Origin: Polyangium jinanense
GTDB taxonomy: Bacteria > Myxococcota > Polyangia > Polyangiales > Polyangiaceae
Length of the DNA stretch: 64,000 nucleotides
Assembly: GCF_028435365.1 (NCBI RefSeq)
Contig: NZ_JAGTJJ010000013.1
Span: forward strand, 62,001 to 126,000
Direction of reading: 5' to 3'
Of the stretch, positions 1 through 8,934 are shown piece by piece. The notes under the pieces are model-generated. The model had not been told where the DNA came from. It saw nothing but the letters and a program-made list of their open reading frames with translations, and did no database searches. Position 1 is the first letter of the stretch; each line of letters opens with the position of its first letter. A program made the translations under genes and the position numbers.

Positions 1-343
1 CGCCTTCGAGCAGCGCGAAGGCGAAGGCGAGCGCGACCTTCGTGAGGAGCGTCTGCGCGGCGAGCCGCACGCCCGCGGCGCGCGCGACGACGAACGTGGC
101 GACCGTGATGAAGGTGAACAGGCCGATGGGCGCGGCCGAGAACAGATCGAGCAGGTAGCCGAGCAAGAACGCGAGCGCCGCGCCGCGCGCGATCGAGTAC
201 TCGTGCACGCCCATGAACACCACGAGCGGCAGGAGCAGGCTCGGCGTGATCCCCGCGATCTGCAGCCGCCCGATCAGCCGGTAGAGGTTCGACTGGATGA
301 TGAGAAGGGCGACGCCGACAGCGAGAAATGCGGTGTTTCGCAT
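1..343 (-). CDS. mreD: Rod shape-determining protein MreD (partial, cut by left edge)
   Basis: Inner-membrane subunit of the elongasome that directs lateral-wall peptidoglycan synthesis with MreB and MreC. The frame opens with ATG at 343 (MRNTAFLAVGVALLI) and runs off the window after about 114 codons without a stop. The visible part is almost entirely hydrophobic, with about three membrane spans separated by short loops such as GVHEYSIARG. It begins 23 nt after the mreC stop, completing an mreB-mreC-mreD operon. MreD is poorly conserved, so the call rests mainly on hydrophobicity and gene order. Confidence 0.85.
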   Translation of the reverse strand, partial: MRNTAFLAVGVALLIIQSNLYRLIGRLQIAGITPSLLLPLVVFMGVHEYSIARGAALAFLLGYLLDLFSAAPIGLFTFITVATFVVARAAGVRLAAQTLLTKVALAFAFALLEG

Positions 344-366
344 CGTCCTCTCTCCTCCTCCCGACC

Positions 367-1245
367 TTACCGCCGCGGCGTGGACGAGCCAGACGCCGAG
401 GGTGCCGGCTGGGCCTCCTCCGGGGGCGCGGAGGTGACGATCAGCACCTCCTCGAGCCGCGAGAAATCCACGGCAGGTGTCGCGTAAACCTGCTGGTAGA
501 TGCCGAAGTCCCGCTTCACGACCTGCGTCACCTTGCCGACCGGGATGCCCTTCGGATACCGCTTCCCGACGCCGCTCGTGACGAGCAGATCGCCGACCTC
601 CACCTCGTCGGTGCGCTGCACGTACTCCACGCTGCAGAGGTACTTCGTCTCGTCGCCCGTCCCGCGGACGAACCCACGCGCGCCGGTCCGCTGCACGACC
701 ACGTCGACGCCGCTGCCTGCGTCGACGACGAGCCGCACGTCGATCGTGTCGCCCGAGACCTTGAGCGTCGTGCCCACGACGCCGTCGGGCGAGATCACGG
801 GCAGGTTCGGCTGCACGTCGCGCGACTCGCGATCGAGGGCCACGCGCGCGACGCGGAAAAACTCGTTCGTGTTTTTCCCGACAACCTGCGCGCTCACGAC
901 GTCGGTGCGGACGCTCGTGCGCAGATCGAGCAGACGCCGGAGCCTTCGGTTCTCCTCCTCGAGCGCTTCGAGCTTGCTCACGCGCTCGCGGAGACGCGCG
1001 TTCTGCGAGGCGATCCGCGCGTTGTCCTCCTTGACGTCGACCAGGTAGATGTAGTCGCCCCAAATGTTCGAGAGCCCGCGCGCCAGCGTCGCCGCAGCGT
1101 ACTGGAGGGGCGTCGCGATCCGGACGATCACCTTGTCGGCGCCCGTGACCTTGCCCGGATCACGCATGCTGGCCCGGAGGAACCAGAACGGCACCGCCAG
1201 GGCGAGCAGGACGATGGCCAGGTCGCGGTAACGCTTGAAGTTCAT
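367..1245 (-). CDS. mreC: Rod shape-determining protein MreC
   Basis: Periplasmic scaffold of the elongasome that links MreB filaments to the cell-wall synthases. The 292-residue protein has a short cytoplasmic N-terminus and one membrane anchor at about residues 8-26. A charged coiled coil follows at about 70-110 (NARLRERVSKLEALEEENRR), then the beta-rich periplasmic domain with segments such as VISPDGVVGTTLKV and LLVTSGVGKRYPKGIPVG, which are typical of MreC. The C-terminal tail is Pro/Ser-rich. It lies 113 nt after the mreB stop and 23 nt before mreD, so the three genes are probably co-transcribed. Confidence 0.95.
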   Translation of the reverse strand: MNFKRYRDLAIVLLALAVPFWFLRASMRDPGKVTGADKVIVRIATPLQYAAATLARGLSNIWGDYIYLVDVKEDNARIASQNARLRERVSKLEALEEENRRLRRLLDLRTSVRTDVVSAQVVGKNTNEFFRVARVALDRESRDVQPNLPVISPDGVVGTTLKVSGDTIDVRLVVDAGSGVDVVVQRTGARGFVRGTGDETKYLCSVEYVQRTDEVEVGDLLVTSGVGKRYPKGIPVGKVTQVVKRDFGIYQQVYATPAVDFSRLEEVLIVTSAPPEEAQPAPSASGSSTPRR

Positions 1246-1358
1246 GCTTCGGGCGGCGCTGCCGCCGGGAAGGCGGCATCAGGCAACGCGCGGGAGGTCC
1301 CCGCTCTTCCCTCGATGCCACGAGAGACGCGCGGACGCTACCTGCACACGCGCTCCGG

Positions 1359-2465
<1,107 letters not shown>

Positions 2466-2616
2466 CTATCATCCATGGTAGGTGGTCGCAACGAGAGCGC
2501 CTGCTCAGGTCGGGCACACCCGTTCAGCAGCAAGCACGGGCGAACCCATGGCCATGCCATGGATCCACCCGTCAATCACATTCCCACGTGCACAGGCAGA
2601 TCCCGAGAAAGGCCGA

Positions 2617-2778
2617 TCAGCCCTTCGAGATCTTGCCTTCCTTGTGCTCGTAGTGCTTGCGGCACACCGGACAGAACTTCTTGATGACGAACTTGTCCGA
2701 CATCGTCCGCTTGTTCTTCGTCGTGTGGTAGTTCGCCCGGCTGCAATTGCCGCACGTCAGCTTGATGATGTCGCGCAT
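2617..2778 (-). CDS. rpmG: 50S ribosomal protein L33 (zinc-binding form)
   Basis: Small large-subunit ribosomal protein of 53 residues. The ATG at 2778 opens [12 protein letters not shown], and the protein ends with GKISKG. Two CxxC pairs (C9/C12 and C36/C39, the latter in FCPVC) mark the zinc-containing C+ type, as opposed to the cysteine-free zinc-independent paralogues. Size and sequence match the family along the whole length. It sits between mreB and an RRM gene rather than beside secE-nusG. A good vegetative promoter lies upstream at 2898-2925. Confidence 0.95.
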   Translation of the reverse strand: MRDIIKLTCGNCSRANYHTTKNKRTMSDKFVIKKFCPVCRKHYEHKEGKISKG

Positions 2779-2897
2779 GGCTGTCTCCTGAAACTCACCG
2801 GTTTCGCGCCGGCTCGGTCACGGGCACGCTCGCGTGAGGCGCCGCGAAACCCGCCCTCCACGACCCCACCACGACGGGGGGCGCAAAGGAGGGCGGT

Positions 2898-2925
2898 AAC
2901 CTACGGAATTTCCCGCCGCTGTCAA
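2898..2925 (-). promoter_or_regulatory. Probable sigma-70 type promoter of rpmG
   Basis: Read on the minus strand: TTGACA (2925-2920), a 16-nt spacer, then TAGGTT (2903-2898). The -35 is a perfect consensus, notable in DNA this GC-rich, and the -10 keeps T1, A2 and T6. Transcription would start near 2891, leaving a leader of about 110 nt before the L33 start codon. Spacing and position fit; no experimental support is available. Confidence 0.5.
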
Positions 2926-3012
2926 CGTCGGCGAGCACGACCTTGGGCAAAGATCGCAAACGAGCCGTGACGGGCGAGCCCGAGCCGACGCTCGGGCGCT
3001 CGCCGAGCCCGA

Positions 3013-3933
3013 TCACTCGTCGTCTTTTCCGCCGTCCCTCCAGTCGTCGTCGCGGCCCCAGTTCTTGTTGTTGCGACGTCCGCCGCCACCCCCAGGGCCG
3101 TCCCCGTCGTGGCCACCGCCGCCGCCGCCACGACGACGACGATCGTCAAACGTCTTGCGTTGTGGAGGCGGAGGAGGCGCGGGGGCGTAACCGCTCGACC
3201 CACCACCACCGCCGCCGCCATAACCGCCGCCGCCATAACCGCCGCCGCCGCCATAACCGCCGCCGCCGCCGCCGGCGTAACCGCCGCCGCCGCCGGAACG
3301 CTCCGCGCCAGCCGGACGTTCGCCCTTGGGATGCGCGAGGTTGACGACGAGCCGACGGCCACGCACGTCCACGCCGCGCAGCGCTTCGATCGCGCCCTTC
3401 GCCGCCTCGGCGCTCGCCATCGTGACGAACCCGAAGCCGCGCTTGCGTCCGTCCGCGTCCATCGGCAAGTGCACGCGCACAACGGGGCCTGCGCCGGTCG
3501 AGGTGATCATCGACTCGACCTCCTCGATGCTTGCGTCGTACGGGAGGTTGCCGACGTAGAGAGTGCGGTCGGGCGCTGCCGCAGCAGGCCCACCACCGCC
3601 CATGCCACCACCTCCACCACCCATGCCGCCGCCCATCGGGCGCCCGCCGCCCACGCCGCCTTCACGGCGCGGAGGCTCGGCCTGGAAGGGCCGCACGGAG
3701 ATCGACTTGCCGCCCTGGAACGAGCCGTCCAGCGACTCGCGAGCGGCGTTCGCCTCTTCGCTCGTCGCGAGCGTCACGAACCCGAAACCGCGCGGCCGAC
3801 CCGTCGCGCGATCCTTCGGCAGGCTCACCTCGACGACGTTGCCTCCTGTCGCCTCGAAGAGCCCGCGGAGAACATCTTCGGTAATGGAGTCGGGCAGTCC
3901 TGCTACGAACAACTTACGAGAATCTTCAGCCAT
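3013..3933 (-). CDS. RNA-binding protein with two RRM domains and a glycine-rich tail
   Basis: Probable single-stranded RNA binder of 306 residues, likely cytoplasmic, acting in RNA folding, stability or cold response. RRM1 (about 7-80) has RNP2 KLFVAGLP and RNP1 RGFGFVTL. RRM2 (about 124-200) has RNP2 TLYVGNLP and RNP1 KRGFGFVTM, so both retain the aromatic RNA-contact residues. A Gly/Met-rich linker joins them. The tail from about 213 is Gly/Tyr-rich (YGGGGGYGGGGYGGG), then Arg/Gly/Asp-rich, resembling eukaryotic hnRNP proteins. Most bacterial RRM proteins known to me have one RRM and a short tail. The ATG at 3933 starts directly at RRM1. Confidence 0.88.
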   Translation of the reverse strand: MAEDSRKLFVAGLPDSITEDVLRGLFEATGGNVVEVSLPKDRATGRPRGFGFVTLATSEEANAARESLDGSFQGGKSISVRPFQAEPPRREGGVGGGRPMGGGMGGGGGGMGGGGPAAAAPDRTLYVGNLPYDASIEEVESMITSTGAGPVVRVHLPMDADGRKRGFGFVTMASAEAAKGAIEALRGVDVRGRRLVVNLAHPKGERPAGAERSGGGGGYAGGGGGGYGGGGGYGGGGYGGGGGGGSSGYAPAPPPPPQRKTFDDRRRRGGGGGGHDGDGPGGGGGRRNNKNWGRDDDWRDGGKDDE

Positions 3934-4370
3934 CGAAAAACCTGCGCACCATCGATCCTAGCGCCTCGCCTTCGAGGCTCGCGCCCTCTTGCTTGCCTCG
4001 AACACTCTCCCTGAGAGGCGCGTCTCGCATCACGATGGCGAGGACCGTACCTCCTGGGACGAGCTACAGCCCACGATATATGGCCCACTTCCCGCGTCAA
4101 GGGAGCCTCTCTCGGCCCGTTCGTCCCCGAGCGCGTCGATTCCTCCGCGGCAGCCCCCGAGCCCCCGCCTCCGCAGCCTCGCCGACCCCTCCCGTCTCGC
4201 CCTTCCCGCATCGCCGTTCGGTCGCTGAAATCAGGGCGGCGAAAGGCTTTACGCAGCGAAAAAAACAGGCGTAGGGAGACGTTCGGCGCCCGGGCGACCG
4301 GGACGGAGGATCCGCTTGCGTCGTCGGACGTAAATCGTGTTACGACCCGTTCCCCGAGGTTCAAAACGCG
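3934..4370. other. Intergenic region between divergent genes, 437 nt
   Basis: Separates the RRM gene (-) from the ferritin-like gene (+). It is less GC-rich in places (the ATATAT stretch near 4078 and an A-run near 4259), as expected of a divergent regulatory region. On the minus strand TTGACG is followed by TATATC, but only 14 nt apart, so I do not call it a promoter. No tRNA, conserved small ORF or terminator was recognised. Confidence 0.5.
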
Positions 4371-5255
4371 ATGGCGGAGCACTTCAACATCGAGCGCTTG
4401 ATGGATTCGTCTGGCAGGGTCGACCTTTCGGACATCGACTGGTCCGAGGTCCCGAAGCACCCGATGACCCCCGAGGCGATCCGTTGCCTGCGGTATTTCC
4501 TGCTGACGGAGAACTCGACGTTCTTCTACACCAAGGCCCTCATGTCCACGAACGCCGTGTACGAGGAGCCGGAGATCGCGCCCTTCCTCTGCGTGTGGAT
4601 GTACGAGGAGGAGTTCCACGGACGTGCCTTCCGCAGGTTCATGGAAGCGCTGGGCGAGCCGCTTTCTCCGACGTACCGGCGTGACATGTTCCTCTCGCGC
4701 AGCCCCGGCGAGCGGATCGACGAGTTCGGGCAGAACATGCTCGGCAAGCTCTTCCCGACGCACTGGCCCGGCGTGCACATGGTCTGGGGCACGATCCAGG
4801 AGTTCACGACGTACAGCGCCTACCAGGCGCTCATCGAGCGGATCGATCACCCGATCCTGAACAAGATCTGCCAGCGGATCATGAAGCAGGAGCTCCGCCA
4901 CTACGCGTTTTATCGCGAGCACGCGAAGCGCCGCCTGCAGCGCGATCCGATGACGGCGAAGATCGTCTCCGCGGCGCTGAAGCTCGCCTGGACCCCCGTC
5001 GGCGACGGTATGTGCTCCAAGGAAGACGTCCTTCACACGATCCGCTTCCTCTTCGACGGCCTCGACGGCAAGGCGATCGCACGCGTCGATCAGAAGATCA
5101 GCGAGTTGCCCGGGCTCGAGTGGTTCGACCTGTTCACGAAGTTCGCCGATCGCCACAACATCCGACGCGCGCCCGACGCGTGGTTCCCGCGTAACTTCCG
5201 CGCCAAGAGCCAGCCGAAGGTCGAAGCCGAGCCCGCGCTCTTCGACGCGGAGTGA
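4371..5255 (+). CDS. Ferritin-like di-iron protein, acyl-ACP desaturase-like
   Basis: A 294-residue soluble protein with the four-helix di-iron ligand pattern E47, E80xxH83, E144 and E174xxH177 (WMYEEEFHGRAF and MKQELRHYAFYREH). This is the complete E/ExxH/E/ExxH set of ferritin-like oxygenases. Length and helix spacing are closest to stearoyl-ACP desaturase relatives, so a fatty-acyl or other carbon-oxidising activity is plausible. The substrate is not evident. The desaturase motif EENRHG is here EEEFHG. The gene stands alone, divergent from the RRM gene. An N-oxygenase role is the main alternative. Confidence 0.7.
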   Translation: MAEHFNIERLMDSSGRVDLSDIDWSEVPKHPMTPEAIRCLRYFLLTENSTFFYTKALMSTNAVYEEPEIAPFLCVWMYEEEFHGRAFRRFMEALGEPLSPTYRRDMFLSRSPGERIDEFGQNMLGKLFPTHWPGVHMVWGTIQEFTTYSAYQALIERIDHPILNKICQRIMKQELRHYAFYREHAKRRLQRDPMTAKIVSAALKLAWTPVGDGMCSKEDVLHTIRFLFDGLDGKAIARVDQKISELPGLEWFDLFTKFADRHNIRRAPDAWFPRNFRAKSQPKVEAEPALFDAE

Positions 5256-5324
5256 CGCTCGACAGCCACGCTCGACGCGAGCCACGACGGCGTGGATCGC
5301 GTCGAGCGACCTGCTGTCCGCCCT

Positions 5325-6296
5325 CTAGCTCTCCTGCCCCGCCGCGCCGCTGCTCTCGCTGCCCTCGCCGCCCTCTTCCGCAGCCGTGTTCTCCACGGGG
5401 CGAGCCTTCTTCTTGCGCTTCTTCTTGCCCGCCGCGGGCGGCGCGCCATCCGTGGGCACCGCCTTGTTCTTGGCGATCACGAACGTGAAGTAGGCGCCGA
5501 CTGCGAAGAGGCCGAAGCAGGCCCATTGCGCGGGCGTCAGGCCGCCGTACCGCGGATCGCCGCCGAGCATGCTCGCGCCCTCTTCCTCGCGGAAGAAGTC
5601 GAGCACGAAGCGCACGGGCGCATACGCCATGCAGATAACGCCGGTGAAGTAGCCCGGCGGCCGCGGGCCACGACGCCAGAGCATCGTGACGATGATCGCG
5701 AGCGGGATCGTCAGGAAAAACTCGTAGAGGCCGAGGTCGTAGCGGCCGACCCATCCGCTGCCCATCGGGTAACGAACCGCGAACCATGCGTCGGAGAGGC
5801 GGCCCGGGTGATCGTGCACGACGGAGCAACCGGCGCGGCCGAAGATCCAGGCGATCGGGAAGGTCGCGACGACGACGTCCGCGTACGGGAGGACCTTCTC
5901 GCGCTTGATGAACTTGTACGCGAAGCAGCCGATGATCGCGCCGATGAAGCCGCCGTAGCTCGACAGGCCGTCCCAGAGCATCAGCAGGTAGAGCGGATCA
6001 CGAGCGACGCGCTGCGGGTGGTAGAAGATCGCGTCGAGGACGTGTCCGCCGACGAACCCCGCGGCGACGACCCAGAAGATGAACTCGTTCATCTTCTTCG
6101 TGTCGAGGTTGCGCTCCTTCGCACGGTGCATCGTGATGACCGAGCCGATGTAGACGCCGAGCGCGACGAGCGTGCCGAACGGCTTGATCGACGGCGGGTG
6201 AGCCGGGTCGAAGAGCTTGCCCAGGACGGGGACGTCGAGCAGGAAACCGAGCGGGATCTCGGGGAGCGAGATGTAGGGGATCAGCGGCTCTGCCAC
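5325..6296 (-). CDS. lgt: Prolipoprotein diacylglyceryl transferase Lgt
   Basis: Inner-membrane enzyme that transfers diacylglycerol from phosphatidylglycerol to the lipobox cysteine of prolipoproteins, the first step of lipoprotein maturation. The 323-residue protein has about seven membrane spans and family landmarks: GGHVLDAIFYHP, LSSYGGFIGA, the Lgt signature region FGRAGCSVVHDHPG and the late VRFVLDFFREEEG. Translation starts at GTG 6296. The last 50 or so residues are a Lys-rich then Glu/Ser-rich cytoplasmic extension not needed for the family fold. Substrates encoded in this window include the lipoproteins at 34044 and 58011. Confidence 0.95.
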   Translation of the reverse strand: MAEPLIPYISLPEIPLGFLLDVPVLGKLFDPAHPPSIKPFGTLVALGVYIGSVITMHRAKERNLDTKKMNEFIFWVVAAGFVGGHVLDAIFYHPQRVARDPLYLLMLWDGLSSYGGFIGAIIGCFAYKFIKREKVLPYADVVVATFPIAWIFGRAGCSVVHDHPGRLSDAWFAVRYPMGSGWVGRYDLGLYEFFLTIPLAIIVTMLWRRGPRPPGYFTGVICMAYAPVRFVLDFFREEEGASMLGGDPRYGGLTPAQWACFGLFAVGAYFTFVIAKNKAVPTDGAPPAAGKKKRKKKARPVENTAAEEGGEGSESSGAAGQES

Positions 6297-6424
6297 GCGG
6301 ACGTGCGTAGCGCAGCGCGCGCGCCGACGCCATGGACGCGCGCAGCGAGCCTCACGCTTCCGCGCCGAAGGCCCCTGCCCCGGCGAAGGGTGACGTCGAA
6401 CACGGGCTCTGATAAGACCTCGGC

Positions 6425-7177
6425 GTGCGAGCGCTGTCCTTGCCCGGCTGCGCCTGCCGGGCGGCGTTCCAGTTCGGCGTGCTCTCGCGCCTCGTGGCCG
6501 CGGGCGAGCGCTTCGATCTCGTGGCGGGGGCCTCGTCGGGATCCATCTCCGGCGCGGCGCTCGTCGCGGGTCTCGCGGCCGTGGGCCCGGACCTCTGGCG
6601 CTCGATGGCGAAGACGCCCGTCGTGTCGCGGCGCTACCTGCAAAGCGAGCGGAGCCCGTTCGGGATGAGCGCGGTGCTGCGCGGCGCGCTCGAACGCTTC
6701 TTGCCCGAGGACAAGCTCTACGGGACGAAGACCGAGCTGCTCGTGGCGACCACGCACGCGCGGCGCTTCTTCGCGGGGAGGAAGGACGCGCTCGTGGTGC
6801 ACTCGAACCACGAGCGTCGCGACATGCACGACGTGCTCGTGGCCTCGTGTTTCATCCCGGTCGTGTACGCGCGCGTGCCGCGGCTCGACGGAGACGTGCA
6901 CCTCGACGGAGGCGCCGCGGACAACACGCTCATCGACACGCTCGTGGCGCGCGGGGCGACGGACATCACGGTGATCTCGCCGTTTCCAGGCGGGAAGATC
7001 GCGCGCACGCTCTTTTCGCCCGAGGAGCCCCCGACAGCGCCGCCACACGTGCGCCTGCGCCTACTGTTTCCCGAGCGGCCGCTCCGGCAGCGGCACTTCG
7101 ACTTCGATCCGGATCCGATGGAAGAGGCGCTCACGATGCCGCACCGCTCGGTCGTCATCGAGCCGAAAAGTCGTTGA
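6425..7177 (+). CDS. Patatin-like phospholipase
   Basis: A 250-residue serine acyl hydrolase of the patatin fold. The lipase box GASSGS (Ser near residue 40) and the late DGG catalytic Asp (LDGGAADN) are present. The oxyanion-hole motif, normally GGGxRG, is altered to GCACRA, so activity is likely but not certain. GTG start at 6425. The stop is 4 nt before the moaB ATG, and moaB has no clear Shine-Dalgarno, suggesting translation by reinitiation and an operon patatin-moaB-moeA. A role in cofactor synthesis is not known for this family; the linkage may be only transcriptional. Confidence 0.8.
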   Translation: MRALSLPGCACRAAFQFGVLSRLVAAGERFDLVAGASSGSISGAALVAGLAAVGPDLWRSMAKTPVVSRRYLQSERSPFGMSAVLRGALERFLPEDKLYGTKTELLVATTHARRFFAGRKDALVVHSNHERRDMHDVLVASCFIPVVYARVPRLDGDVHLDGGAADNTLIDTLVARGATDITVISPFPGGKIARTLFSPEEPPTAPPHVRLRLLFPERPLRQRHFDFDPDPMEEALTMPHRSVVIEPKSR

Positions 7178-7181
7178 ATTT

Positions 7182-7730
7182 ATGAGAACCAACGAAAGTC
7201 CCGAGGTCTTCAAGGTCGCCACCTTCACCCTCAGCGACACGCGCACGCCGAGCGACGACGTGGGCGGCCGCGTGCTCGTCGATCGCCTGCGGGCGGCGGG
7301 TTTTACCGTCGTGTCGCACGCGATCCTGCGCGAGGAGCGGGACGAGCTTCGCGAGGCGATCCACTACGTCTGCGACGCGGACACGGCCGACGCGATCGTG
7401 CTGACAGGCGGGACGGGGATCGCGCCGCGGGACCGAACGATCGAGGTGATCGAGCCCATGCTCGACAAGACGATCGACGGCTTCGGCGAGGCGTTCCGCA
7501 GGCTCTCGTGGGATCAGATCGGGCCCCGCGCGATCCTCTCGCGCGCGATCGCCGGCGTGGTGCGAGGCAAGGTGATCGCGGCGCTGCCGGGCAGCCCGAG
7601 CGCCGTCGAGCTCGCGGTCGATGCGCTGCTCGCGCCGACGTTGGCGCACGCGATCGCGCTGGCGTCGGGGCGAGGCGGGAAACACGCCGCGCACGGCCAT
7701 CCTCACGGCAAGCACGGGAGGAAACACTGA
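7182..7730 (+). CDS. moaB: Molybdenum cofactor biosynthesis protein MoaB (MogA/MoaB family)
   Basis: Cytoplasmic protein of the molybdopterin adenylyltransferase family, expected to adenylate molybdopterin before molybdenum insertion by MoeA. The 182-residue protein shows VATFTLSDTRTPSDDVGG near the N-terminus, the pterin-site motif LTGGTGIAPRD and the late ALPGSPSAVELAVDALL. A histidine-rich tail (HAAHGHPHGKHGRKH) follows the core. Its TGA overlaps the moeA ATG by one base (TGATG), indicating translational coupling. In species without a separate MogA, this subfamily can supply the adenylyltransferase activity. Confidence 0.92.
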   Translation: MRTNESPEVFKVATFTLSDTRTPSDDVGGRVLVDRLRAAGFTVVSHAILREERDELREAIHYVCDADTADAIVLTGGTGIAPRDRTIEVIEPMLDKTIDGFGEAFRRLSWDQIGPRAILSRAIAGVVRGKVIAALPGSPSAVELAVDALLAPTLAHAIALASGRGGKHAAHGHPHGKHGRKH

Positions 7731-8932
7731 TGCTCTCGTATCGCGACGCTCTCGCGCGCCTGCTCGCCGCGGCGAAGCCCGTGGGCAAGGAGCGCGTGAG
7801 CGTGGATCAGGCCGCCGGACGCGTGCTCGCGGAGGACCTCGTCGCGCGCGCGCCGATGCCTGCGTTTGATCACAGCTCGATGGATGGCTACGCGGTGCGC
7901 GCCGCGGACCTCGAGGGAGGCGGGCCGTTCGAGTTGCCCGTGGTCGGCGAGAGCTCGGCAGGCGGCGAGAGGCCCGCGCTTGCTCCGAAGACCGCGTGCC
8001 GGATCTTCACCGGCGCTCGGCTTCCCGAGGGCGCGGATACCGTGATCATGCAGGAGAACGTCGAGCGGCGCGGCGACGTGATCGTGATCCGCGAGGCGCC
8101 GCGCGCGGGCGCGTGGATCCGGCGGCGTGGATCCGATCTCGCGGAAGGCGCGGTGGCGATCGCGCGGGGCACGCGGATGACGCCGGGTCACGCGGCTCTC
8201 GCGGCGGCGCTCGATCGTCCTTTCGTGCTCGTCGCGCAGCGGCCCGTGGTGACGATCCTGTGCTCGGGCGACGAGCTGCGATCGCCAGGTGAGCCGGGGA
8301 AGCCCGGATCGATCGCCGAGTCGAACGGTGTGTTCGTGGCGGCTGCAGCGCGGCAGATCGGGGCGATCGCGCGCGTGGGTGCGTACGTGCCGGACGACCT
8401 CGATGTCGCGCGCGCGGCAGTCGTGGAGGCGCTGCGCGGAAGTGATCTCGTGGTGACGATCGGCGGCGTGAGCGTCGGGGATCGTGACGTGATGCGGCCC
8501 GCGTTCGAAGCGGCCGGCGTGACGCTCGATTTCTGGCGCGTGGCCATCAAGCCGGGAAAGCCGATCGCCGTGGGTCGTGCCGGCGACACGCACGTGCTCG
8601 GTTTGCCCGGCAATCCCGCGAGCGCATCGCTCACCTGGCTGCTCTTCGGCGCGCCGCTCGTGCGCGCGTTGCAAGGCGATCCGGCGCCACTCCCGCGTCG
8701 CGAGCGCGTGGTCGTGGTGGGCTCGTACGAGCGCACGCCGGGCCGCGAAGAGTTCGTCCGCGCGCGGATCGAGCCGGGCACGGGCCCGGTGCGCGCGCGG
8801 ATCCTGCCGAATCAGGCGTCGGGCGCGGTGACGAGTTTTGCCGAGGCAGAGGTGCTCGTGGTGGTGCCCGCGAGCCAGGGGAGCGTCGAGGACGGGAGCG
8901 AGCTCGAAGCGATCCGGATCGACGCGTTCTGA
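7730..8932 (+). CDS. moeA: Molybdopterin molybdenumtransferase MoeA
   Basis: Inserts molybdate into adenylated molybdopterin to complete the cofactor. The ATG at 7730 overlaps the moaB stop and gives 400 residues, the typical MoeA length. The order of segments is right: N-terminal FDHSSMDGYAVRA, then TGARLPEGADTVI, the MoCF-binding domain with GDELRSPGE and TIGGVSVGDRDVM, and the C-terminal GLPGNPASA loop. The gene is convergent with the moaDACE operon; only 2 nt separate its stop from the moaE stop. Confidence 0.96.
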   Translation: MLSYRDALARLLAAAKPVGKERVSVDQAAGRVLAEDLVARAPMPAFDHSSMDGYAVRAADLEGGGPFELPVVGESSAGGERPALAPKTACRIFTGARLPEGADTVIMQENVERRGDVIVIREAPRAGAWIRRRGSDLAEGAVAIARGTRMTPGHAALAAALDRPFVLVAQRPVVTILCSGDELRSPGEPGKPGSIAESNGVFVAAAARQIGAIARVGAYVPDDLDVARAAVVEALRGSDLVVTIGGVSVGDRDVMRPAFEAAGVTLDFWRVAIKPGKPIAVGRAGDTHVLGLPGNPASASLTWLLFGAPLVRALQGDPAPLPRRERVVVVGSYERTPGREEFVRARIEPGTGPVRARILPNQASGAVTSFAEAEVLVVVPASQGSVEDGSELEAIRIDAF

Positions 8933-8934
8933 GG

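Noticed and set aside
2540..2575. Clustered CCATGG sites downstream of rpmG
   Set aside because: Short palindromes with no further copies or recognisable function.
3195..3300. Repeated GCC/CCG triplets resembling a tandem repeat locus
   Set aside because: These are the Gly/Tyr codons of the RRM protein tail; no separate element.
4064..4101. Minus-strand TTGACG followed by TATATC upstream of the RRM gene
   Set aside because: The spacing is only 14 nt, outside the usable range for a sigma-70 promoter.
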